Shown here one piece after another: positions 57,696-64,000 of a stretch of DNA of 64,000 bases (position 1 is its first letter; the number at the start of each line of letters is the position of its first letter). The notes beneath the pieces were generated by a model. The model did no database searches and was not told where the DNA came from. It saw only the letters and a program-made list of their open reading frames with translations. A program made the translations under genes and the position numbers. Source of the DNA: Pseudomonadota bacterium (GTDB lineage: Bacteria; Pseudomonadota; Gammaproteobacteria; Steroidobacterales; JBCBZW01). Location: NCBI GenBank assembly GCA_039193195.1, contig JBCCWS010000033.1, forward strand, positions 1 through 64,000, written 5' to 3'.

Positions 57696-59183
57696 GTGTT
57701 GCGCACCGTCCTATTTTTCCTGCCCTTAGTCGCCGCCACGGCGCGAGCGGACTACGACTACTTCGCCGCCAATCGCACGCTAATTCGCAACGGCGTGCAG
57801 GCCGTGCTCACGTGCAACGGGCTGTTCACCTCGCAACGCAGTCTGCAGCAAGTGTTCGCCCAGGAGCTCGCCTACCTCGGCGATAGGCGTCTTGGCGACG
57901 CGCAGGGCGGCCCCTACGACATTCACCTTCAAGAGCGAGCCGTCACGGTGGGCGGGCAGGCGCACGGCCCGGCCATCACCGCCGCCTTCCGCGAGGGCGT
58001 CGGCTGTGTGGTCATGGCACCTGGGATGGGCTTGGACGACATCCACGAACTCCCTGAACTGCCCCTGCCCTACCCCAGCGATGACCCAGGCACCACGCCG
58101 TGGCCGCAGGGCGATCTGATCAGCGAACCCCTGTCATCTGATGCCGATGTGGATGCGCAAGCCCTAGCGGCATCGGCGACGTGGGCCTTCGATCGCGACA
58201 GCGACGAGCAAGACACGATCAGCCTGCTGGTCGTGCACCGAGGTCGGCTCATCCTAGAGCGCTACGCAGAGGGCTTCGACCGCACCACGCGAACACGCAC
58301 CTGGTCGACGGCGAAGAGCATCGCCGTGACCCTAATCGGCATGCAGGTAGACGCCGGTGCCATGTCGCTCGATGGGAGCTTGGGCCTTGAGTGGCTGCCT
58401 CGTATTCCCGAGCCAAAGACGCTAGTCACGGCGCCGGCACCGGATCCCCGCCAAGCGATCACCCTGCGTCACGTATTGAATATGTCGAGTGGCCTGGACC
58501 CGGTAGACAGCTACGGCAGGGAGTACGCCACCGGCTCGGGCCTTGCGTACTGGGCGGGGGCTAGCTCTGTCGAGGGCATGCGCGAGCGCGGCCTGATACG
58601 TGCGCCAGGCACCCATTGGGACTACGAAAACTACGATACGCTCCTCGCCGTCTACAGCTTCAAGCGCAGCCTGCCGGACGAGCAAAGCTACCACGATTTT
58701 CCGCGCCTTCGCCTACTGGATAAGCTAGGTATGCGCAATACGTTGCTCTCAGTCGATCGCTTTGGCGACTTTATCCTCAGCAGCCAGGTGTACACCAACG
58801 CCCGAGATCTCGCCCGCTTTGGCTTGCTCTATCTGCAGGGCGGTGTTTGGGAGGGGGAGCGCCTGCTCTCCTCCGCGTGGATCGACTTCGTACGTACACC
58901 AGCCCCAGCCGCTGCAGTACGCGGCAACGACTACGGCGGGCAGTGGTGGTTGGTCCCCGACAATCGCAAGGGTGAGGTGCCGGCCGATGCCTACAGCACG
59001 GCAGGCAACCGCGGCCAGTACGTGATCGTGGTGCCAAGCCACGACCTGGTGATCGTCCGCCGCGGACTGGACTTCGGGCGCCAGGGCTTTGATCGCTGGA
59101 GCCTCACCCGCGAGGTGCTGAAGGCGATTCCGGCGGCAACCGTCCAGCGAGCAACCGCCGCCCCAACGCTCGGAGAACCGTGA
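57696..59183 (+). CDS. Exported serine hydrolase, beta-lactamase class C-like fold
   Basis: About 495 residues from the GTG at 57696 (VLRTVLFFLPLVAATARAD, a signal peptide), with AGAGG upstream; an earlier TTG at 57666 is also in frame. Residues 20-150 form an N-terminal extension of unknown fold. The hydrolase domain has the SxxK nucleophile STAK (in TWSTAKSIAVTL), YEN as the Tyr motif and GNRGQYVIVVP near the end in place of KTG. It is closest in pattern to 6-aminohexanoate-dimer hydrolases and esterases of the AmpC superfamily rather than true AmpC. Confidence 0.83.
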   Translation: MLRTVLFFLPLVAATARADYDYFAANRTLIRNGVQAVLTCNGLFTSQRSLQQVFAQELAYLGDRRLGDAQGGPYDIHLQERAVTVGGQAHGPAITAAFREGVGCVVMAPGMGLDDIHELPELPLPYPSDDPGTTPWPQGDLISEPLSSDADVDAQALAASATWAFDRDSDEQDTISLLVVHRGRLILERYAEGFDRTTRTRTWSTAKSIAVTLIGMQVDAGAMSLDGSLGLEWLPRIPEPKTLVTAPAPDPRQAITLRHVLNMSSGLDPVDSYGREYATGSGLAYWAGASSVEGMRERGLIRAPGTHWDYENYDTLLAVYSFKRSLPDEQSYHDFPRLRLLDKLGMRNTLLSVDRFGDFILSSQVYTNARDLARFGLLYLQGGVWEGERLLSSAWIDFVRTPAPAAAVRGNDYGGQWWLVPDNRKGEVPADAYSTAGNRGQYVIVVPSHDLVIVRRGLDFGRQGFDRWSLTREVLKAIPAATVQRATAAPTLGEP

Positions 59184-59353
59184 TCGACACCTGATCGACA
59201 ACCCCGTATCGGTACGATGTAGCTGCGGCTCCCGCGATAAGTGCCGGACCTGTGGGTGCGGTTCGCTAGCGGGGGCAAGGACCTTACCCTGGCGCTGACT
59301 CGGGTCGGGCATGACACAATTTCAGCGTTGGCAACGCCAAGTGCTAGGGAAGC

Positions 59354-60220
59354 ATGAGGACCCTTGCCATGAGCGGCCACCGCAAACCCCAATCCCGTCC
59401 CCCACAGACTGGCGGGCCAGTGTGCGCTCGCCCGGCGCCAGCACACCGTGCCGGGACTGGGCGAGGCGCCAGGCTGTCCGTGGCGAGTAGCGAACGCCTG
59501 CGCTGGCAGGCTCTCGACACGCAGCGGCGCGATCGCCTGCGATCACTGATGTTCCAGATCTTCGATCGGTACCACGTTGGCTTCGATCAAGTGACCTTCG
59601 AATCCTCGCTTCTGGGCTCACGCAACTGTATCGTCCATCTGCTATACGCAACGGACCGAGCGTTGGTTGGGTTTGTCGCCTGCCAGTTCAGCATCGTCAG
59701 TGAGGCCACCAGTCGACACGGCGTGTTCTCTGCCGCGGTGTACATCGACACCGCGTTCAAGGGAGGCAGCACTGCGGCACTGTGTGGCCTGCGGGAGGCG
59801 CTGCGAGTGCGCTGCCGCTACCCTAGTCTGCCGCTGGCGTATCTGGCGATCGCCCTCTCGCCCGCTCCCTACCACCTCTACGCGACCACGATGCCGCGTG
59901 TCTACCCTAGCCGCCGGGGACACTCCGGCGAGCCGCCACAGCGCGTTGCTCGAGTGATGCGCACGGCGCTGGCAGCGCGAGGTTGGGCACATGTGGGCGA
60001 CGACCCGTGGTGCATATCGACTCCATTGCGATGTCGCGACGCGAGCTGGGTGCGTCGCTCTCGTACGTTGAGCGAGAGTGAAGAAGCGCAATACTACGCC
60101 GCCCGTGTGCCCGGCTGGGCAAGCGCAGGACATGCCCTAGCCGTGTGGATACCCCTTGACCTATCAAATATATTAGGTGCAATTTGGCGCCTGGCGGCGA
60201 CAAGACTGCGAAGGCAGTAG
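59354..60220 (+). CDS. Unknown protein, possibly GNAT-fold
   Basis: 288 residues. The first 45 are basic, low-complexity and probably disordered. The core (about 60-200) has an acetyltransferase-like run: LVGFVACQFSIVSE, then VYIDTAFKGGSTAALCGLRE resembling the CoA-loop strand and helix, then LPLAYLAIALSPAPYHLYATTMPRVYPS. The CoA-binding R/Q-x-x-G-x-G/A loop is not clear. TAGGGAAGC precedes the ATG. It ends about 85 bp from the convergent kinase gene. Function unknown. Confidence 0.55.
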   Translation: MRTLAMSGHRKPQSRPPQTGGPVCARPAPAHRAGTGRGARLSVASSERLRWQALDTQRRDRLRSLMFQIFDRYHVGFDQVTFESSLLGSRNCIVHLLYATDRALVGFVACQFSIVSEATSRHGVFSAAVYIDTAFKGGSTAALCGLREALRVRCRYPSLPLAYLAIALSPAPYHLYATTMPRVYPSRRGHSGEPPQRVARVMRTALAARGWAHVGDDPWCISTPLRCRDASWVRRSRTLSESEEAQYYAARVPGWASAGHALAVWIPLDLSNILGAIWRLAATRLRRQ

Positions 60221-60241
60221 TCGGCGCCGGAGGCATGTCGA

Positions 60242-60257
60242 TGGGCGCTAGCGCCCA
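60242..60257. repeat. 16-bp perfect palindrome between convergent genes
   Basis: TGGGCGCT followed by its exact complement AGCGCCCA, in the gap between the GNAT-like gene and the kinase stop. There is no T-tract on either side, so it is not a standard intrinsic terminator, but its place fits a bidirectional stop. Confidence 0.45.
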
Positions 60258-60305
60258 AGGGTGCAACGCCACATCTATCATCGCTGATCCGATGGGTCAC
60301 CGGGG

Positions 60306-63209
60306 TCAACGGCTCGCGAGGCACGACGCAACGGCAAGCCTCGAATCCCACCGTCCATCCTCCAGCGCGGCAACAGCCGATTGCACGCCCATCTCTTGCA
60401 TCTGCGCCGAGTACCTTGCGCGCACCGCCTCGCGCACGCGCACCCTCTGCCCGTGCAGCTCCTCGATCTCCTGCGCTAACACCTCATGCTCCCCCTGGAA
60501 GGCCTCCAGAGGAGCGGTCAAACGAACACGTTCGAGGTAACTCAGGTGAGGCGCATGGGTCGAATACACATCCAGCGCACGGCGCCAAAGTACACCGTCG
60601 TCATCGTCGCCCCGAGCTAACGCCGCCGCAACGATTGCTGCCCGGGTCGCGACTCGCCGCTCTGTCCCGCGAGTGGGTGTTGTGGGGCTTAGGGTCGCCA
60701 GCCCAGCGCGGACCGAAGCCTCATCGCCGACCGCACAATCCAACTGCAGGCGCACTTCCTTCGCTGCCAGGGAGTTCTCCCTTGCCCGCTGGGAGTAGGC
60801 GCGCTCGGCGTCCTCGAAACGCCCGAGATCAATGAAGATCTTCGCTATCTCTAGCCACATGTCGACGCCAGCGAACTCCGGGTGCGTATCCACCACGCGA
60901 TCGTGCAGCGCTAACGCAAAGCGATGCTCTCCGGCCAACAGGGCGAAGCGCCCGAGCAAGATGTTCGCGTGCACCTCGGCCGAGCTGCCGGCGCCGAAGA
61001 TCTCGCGAGCGATCGCGTGCTGCGCAGCGTTGGGTTCCACGCCCGCCTGGGCGTCGCCGGCGGAAAGGGAGTAGTACGCAAAGTCCCGATGCGCGGCGTA
61101 GCGCCAATAGCGATTGGATCCGTAGCGAATCGTCTCCAGAGCAGCACCCACCATCGCGACAGCCTCCTCACGGCGTCCGTCGCGAAACAGCAGGCCTGCG
61201 TAGTTGTTGCGATGAAAGGCCAAACGCGGATGGTTAGGCGAGACGCGCTCGATGATGTCGATGGACTCCTGAAACAAGGGCTCGGCCTCGCCGTAGCGCC
61301 GCTGGCGCGCGAGATCCAGCGCGAGGTTATTGAGCTGGATCGCTAGCGACTGGGTACGCTCTAGGCCGCGCGCTATCTCCAGGGCCGTGCGTCGTTCCGC
61401 CTCCGCGGCCTCGGCGTCCTTTTGATAACGCGCGAGTGCACCACGCAGGTTGTGGAACTGCAGTCGCGCCACCGGGTCTGGTAGATCGTGCTCGCCAAGC
61501 GCCTGCTCCACGCGCGCCAGGCTTTCGGCCAAGGGGATCTTCTGGCGCAGGGCCTGAAACGCGCGGCTGCGCTCGAGTTCAGCCAACACCCAGGCCGATG
61601 ACAACGCTCGCGAGGCGGGCGCAGTGGGGAGTTCCTTCTCGAGCAACGACACAGCGGCGCGCGGAGCACCAGTCAGCACTAGCGTCTCACCCAGTAGATC
61701 TAACGCACGCAAGCGTTCGGGGCCGCTCGGATCGAGCCCGGAGGCAGCCTCATGAGCGGCGCGTGCCGTCTCCAGGGCCTGGTCGTAAAGGCCAAGGCTG
61801 TTCTGCAGGCGGGTCAGTTCAGCGTACACGGCGAAGGCTAGCGGCGGGTCACCATTCACTTGAGCAGCCACCCGATCGCGCCCCGCCACCACCGCATCGG
61901 CGAGTGAGGTATCTGCATCTGGCCCCTCGAAGGGATCTACCTGCCTGATGAAATCACTGAGTACCGTCTGCACAGCGACGCTTCGCTCGGCTCCCTCCCG
62001 CGCCTGACGGGCTAGGCCGAGGGAGATCACTGTTGCTGTGAGCAGCAGCACTAGCGATGCGGCAGCGACCGTCGATAGGGCACGGTTGCGGTCGATGAAG
62101 CGCTGAAGAACGTACCAGGGAGACTGACCTCTAGCCACCACCGGCCGGCCGGCGAGGAAACGCTGCACGTCCTGGCGCAGGGCGCTGACCGCTCTGTACC
62201 GCTGCGCAGGCGCCTTGCGTAGGGCCATCTGGACAATCGCATCCAAATCGCGGGCGAGACCGGCGCTATGGTGACTCGGTGGCGCCACCGGTTTCTCGCA
62301 GATCGTCTCTACGACGTCGCCCAAGCCCATCTGACCGACGTCGAAGGGCAGCCGCTCAGCGAGCAGCTCGTACAGCAGCAAACCTAGTTGGTACACGTCG
62401 CTCGCCACGCCGACGGGCGCCCCATTCACCTGCTCCGGGCTGGCGTACTGGAGCGTCATCAGATTCATGCCTGTGCGGGTCACCTGCTCGCGCTGGCCCT
62501 CGTCCAGGAGTTTCGCGATGCCGAAGTCGAGCAGGCGTGGATGGCCCTCAGCGTCGACGAGCACGTTCGACGGTTTGATGTCGCGATGGATGATCAGATG
62601 ATCATGCGCGTACTGCACGGCGTCGCACACCTCGAGAAACAGCGCCAGCCGTTCTCCTACCGTGAGGCCCTGGGCGGCGCAGTGCGCGATGAGTGTGCGC
62701 CCCTGTACGTACTCCATCGCAAAGTAGGGGCGCCCATCCTCCGTGAGGCCCCCGTCAACCACGCGGGCGATGGCGGGGTGTTCGAGACGAGCAAGCACCT
62801 GCCGCTCGATGAGAAAGCGCCGATGCACCTCGGCACTCTCCACGCCGCGCCGCACGACCTTGAGGGCCACCCGCTGCTCAAACTGCCCGTCGTCGCGTTG
62901 GGCGAGGTAGACCATGCCCATACCGCCGCGACCGAGCTCCCGCTCGACGCGGAAGACGCCGACCCGTTGCGGCAGCTGGGGCGCATCGACAGCCTCTGCA
63001 GCTTGCGTGGCGAGAGCGGCGATGTCGACGTCGAAAAGCGGCACGGCGGTGGCATCATCTTCGTGCGCAGACAGGAGCGAGCGCAGCTCCTCCAGGAACC
63101 AGGCGGGCTCCTCGGTCAGAGAGCGCAGATACCCTTCGCGATCCGCACTCGGCAACGCCGTGGCTGCTTCAAACAGGCCGCAGAGATGCTCCCATTCCTT
63201 CGGGGTCAT
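60306..63209 (-). CDS. Transmembrane Ser/Thr protein kinase with TPR-like sensor domain
   Basis: 967 residues. The N-terminal 80 residues are a helical module (MTPKEWEHLCGLFEAA) common in this kinase group. Kinase domain 84-350: glycine loop LGRGGMGMVY, K117, HRDIKPSN (D210), DFG (D228), YASPEQ. One transmembrane helix at about 379-402 (STVAAASLVLLLTATVISLGLA). The C-terminal 550 residues are helical TPR-like repeats (LNNLALDLARQRRYGEAEPLFQ). Genes of this type often pair with an ECF sigma factor; none is seen here. Confidence 0.9.
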   Translation of the reverse strand: MTPKEWEHLCGLFEAATALPSADREGYLRSLTEEPAWFLEELRSLLSAHEDDATAVPLFDVDIAALATQAAEAVDAPQLPQRVGVFRVERELGRGGMGMVYLAQRDDGQFEQRVALKVVRRGVESAEVHRRFLIERQVLARLEHPAIARVVDGGLTEDGRPYFAMEYVQGRTLIAHCAAQGLTVGERLALFLEVCDAVQYAHDHLIIHRDIKPSNVLVDAEGHPRLLDFGIAKLLDEGQREQVTRTGMNLMTLQYASPEQVNGAPVGVASDVYQLGLLLYELLAERLPFDVGQMGLGDVVETICEKPVAPPSHHSAGLARDLDAIVQMALRKAPAQRYRAVSALRQDVQRFLAGRPVVARGQSPWYVLQRFIDRNRALSTVAAASLVLLLTATVISLGLARQAREGAERSVAVQTVLSDFIRQVDPFEGPDADTSLADAVVAGRDRVAAQVNGDPPLAFAVYAELTRLQNSLGLYDQALETARAAHEAASGLDPSGPERLRALDLLGETLVLTGAPRAAVSLLEKELPTAPASRALSSAWVLAELERSRAFQALRQKIPLAESLARVEQALGEHDLPDPVARLQFHNLRGALARYQKDAEAAEAERRTALEIARGLERTQSLAIQLNNLALDLARQRRYGEAEPLFQESIDIIERVSPNHPRLAFHRNNYAGLLFRDGRREEAVAMVGAALETIRYGSNRYWRYAAHRDFAYYSLSAGDAQAGVEPNAAQHAIAREIFGAGSSAEVHANILLGRFALLAGEHRFALALHDRVVDTHPEFAGVDMWLEIAKIFIDLGRFEDAERAYSQRARENSLAAKEVRLQLDCAVGDEASVRAGLATLSPTTPTRGTERRVATRAAIVAAALARGDDDDGVLWRRALDVYSTHAPHLSYLERVRLTAPLEAFQGEHEVLAQEIEELHGQRVRVREAVRARYSAQMQEMGVQSAVAALEDGRWDSRLAVASCLASR

Positions 63210-63501
63210 GGCGCGCGAGCGGATTCCGAGGTGGCATGGATGATCTCCACCTTATCATCCCGCCTTCCAAAGTCGCTCGGACACGGCTGACTAGGCCTGC
63301 GCAGCCGCCGGCCACAAGCTCAAGCGAACTTCGGCAGGTCGTCGCAAGCTGCCAGCGTCCGGCATGGCTGCTCCGTCTTCGCGCGCTAGGAGCCCTAACG
63401 CGCCAATAAACTCTGGCTCCCAATAGACCGAGGCTCATCGAGCCATAGGACTGCACGTGATGACTTTGCGTCTTTCCGTCGAAGCCATCCTAAGGATGAG
63501 G
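63210..63501. other. Intergenic region upstream of the Ser/Thr kinase
   Basis: About 290 bp between the kinase start and the tRNA-like sequences. Short open frames here show no recognisable domain. No clear promoter was found. Confidence 0.4.
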
Positions 63502-63573
63502 GTGCCTTCGATGGGATCGAACCGCCAACGTCCGCTCTGGAACCGCGGCGCTCTACCGGCTGCGCTATCGGAC
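63502..63573 (-). pseudogene. Degenerate tRNA-Gly(TCC)-like sequence
   Basis: The minus strand has a good D arm (AGCGCAGCCGGTAGAGCGC), an anticodon arm CCGCG-GTTCCAG-AGCGG with TCC at 34-36, and TTCGATC like a T loop. The acceptor strands (TCCGAT...ATCGAA) pair only in part, the T stem keeps about two pairs, and there is no CCA. It is probably a decayed tRNA gene rather than a functional one. Confidence 0.5.
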
Positions 63574-63575
63574 AA

Positions 63576-63645
63576 TGGTCGAGAGGGTCGGACTCGAACC
63601 GGCGATAGCGGGGTTACGAGCCCAGCCTGAGCACCGCCATCTCAA
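63576..63645 (-). pseudogene. Degenerate tRNA-Thr(CGT)-like sequence
   Basis: The minus strand has the anticodon arm CTGGG-CTCGTAA-CCCCG (CGT, one mismatch) and a T arm GCCGG-TTCGAGT-CCGAC with one mismatch. The 3' end CTCTCGACCA pairs partly with TGAGAT at the 5' side. The D arm is about 6 bases short. It lies 2 bp before the Gly-like element. The loop is one base from initiator-Met (CTCATAA), so origin from tRNA-fMet is also possible. Confidence 0.5.
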
Positions 63646-63827
63646 ATGAACTTGGTCCGCGATCATGGAGACGTCTCTAGCAGACTCTTGGGCTGATCAC
63701 GCTAATGCCAGCGAGCTTCGAGCTGACGTCAGAGGGCAGTTTGCACAATCGCTTCCGATCCCTGCAGCGAATTCGGGCGAGACTGCCCATGATGGGCGAC
63801 GTCGCGAGGGCCACGGGCAACGCGCCA
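63646..63827. other. Non-coding stretch near the window end
   Basis: No gene was recognised. A short inverted repeat GCCCAT-G-ATGGGC occurs at about 63785-63797. Confidence 0.35.
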
Positions 63828-63853
63828 GTCCTCGCGCGTCGACGCGCGAGGAC
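63828..63853. repeat. 26-bp perfect palindrome after the histidine-rich gene
   Basis: GTCCTCGCGCGTC is followed directly by its exact reverse complement, with no spacer. It begins one base after the stop codon of the leftward histidine-rich gene. It would form a very stable hairpin in RNA, but no U-tract follows. Confidence 0.75.
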
Positions 63854-63854
63854 G

Positions 63855-64000
63855 CTAGAGCAGCGTCACGGGTCCGTGATCGTCACAGTGGTCGCCGTGG
63901 GGATGGTGCAGATGCCCATCCACAAGGTAGTCGACGTGATCACCGTGGGGCACCGCTGGATGCCCGCAGTCGGGGCCATGAACGTGGTCAGCGTCGTGAC
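63855..64000 (-). CDS. Histidine-rich metal-binding protein, C-terminal fragment (partial)
   Basis: The last 47 codons of a gene that continues beyond the window, ending TAG at 63857-63855. The peptide is packed with His, Asp and Cys: HDADHVHGPDCGHPAV, PHGDHVDYL, HLHHPHGDHCDDHGP. Such tails occur in small proteins and transporters linked to zinc or nickel handling. The N-terminus is not visible, so it may be a whole small metal-binding protein or the tail of a transporter. Confidence 0.7.
   Translation of the reverse strand, partial: HDADHVHGPDCGHPAVPHGDHVDYLVDGHLHHPHGDHCDDHGPVTLL

Noticed and set aside
63169-63456. Leftward open frame upstream of the TPR kinase as a possible ECF sigma factor
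   Set aside because: Basic low-complexity translation overlapping the kinase start; no sigma region 2 or 4 motif.

Overview
The window is GC-rich chromosomal DNA from a gammaproteobacterium, probably an uncultured lineage near the Xanthomonadales/Chromatiales part of the class. Markers are EF-P with its Lys34 site next to epmA, lpxH, miaE, fimV, prmB-aroC, and the order asd-fimV-truA-accD-folC-SPOR-cvpA-purF. The species cannot be named from sequence alone. Almost all of the window is housekeeping genes in tight operons, often joined by ATGA or GTGA overlaps.

Layout. 1-3.4 kb: a tRNA cluster (Pro, Arg, His, Lys) behind cysS and a candidate subclass B1 metallo-beta-lactamase. 3.4-5.5 kb: ppiA, lpxH, miaE. 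5.5-11.4 kb: a signalling block with a hybrid histidine kinase, a Ras-like GTPase, an OmpA-domain membrane protein, a coiled-coil protein, an OmpR-type regulator and an HPt protein. 11.4-24.7 kb: purF, cvpA, SPOR protein, folC, accD, truA, fimV, asd, aroC, prmB. 24.8-32.2 kb: SCO1-like protein, fRMsr, epmA-efp, a FimX-like protein, a sulfotransferase, a DsrE-like protein and a lipoprotein. 32.2-40.2 kb: parC, parE, DUF3501, rubrerythrin, xseB, ispA, folE2. 40.2-48.6 kb: the nrdR-ribD-ribE-ribBA-ribH-nusB-thiL-pgpA block, with a tandem-receiver protein inserted and a cNMP-binding Ser/Thr kinase appended.

48.9-56.2 kb is the most unusual region: a compact four-gene minus-strand operon. In order of transcription it encodes a DUF4407-like membrane/coiled-coil protein, a TIR domain fused to a trypsin-like domain without its catalytic residues, a 751-residue protein whose P-loop-like site lacks the GKT residues, and a soluble 782-residue protein that I read as five tandem SPFH/band-7-like repeats. 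By composition it resembles a membrane-linked TIR immune or stress system, but the combination matches no named system I know.

56.4-64 kb: TetR/DoxX with clear operator palindromes, an exported serine hydrolase, a GNAT-like orphan, a Ser/Thr kinase with a TPR-like sensor domain, two decayed tRNA-like sequences, a 26-bp perfect palindrome and the end of a histidine-rich metal-binding protein. I found no CRISPR array, rRNA gene, insertion sequence or prophage.
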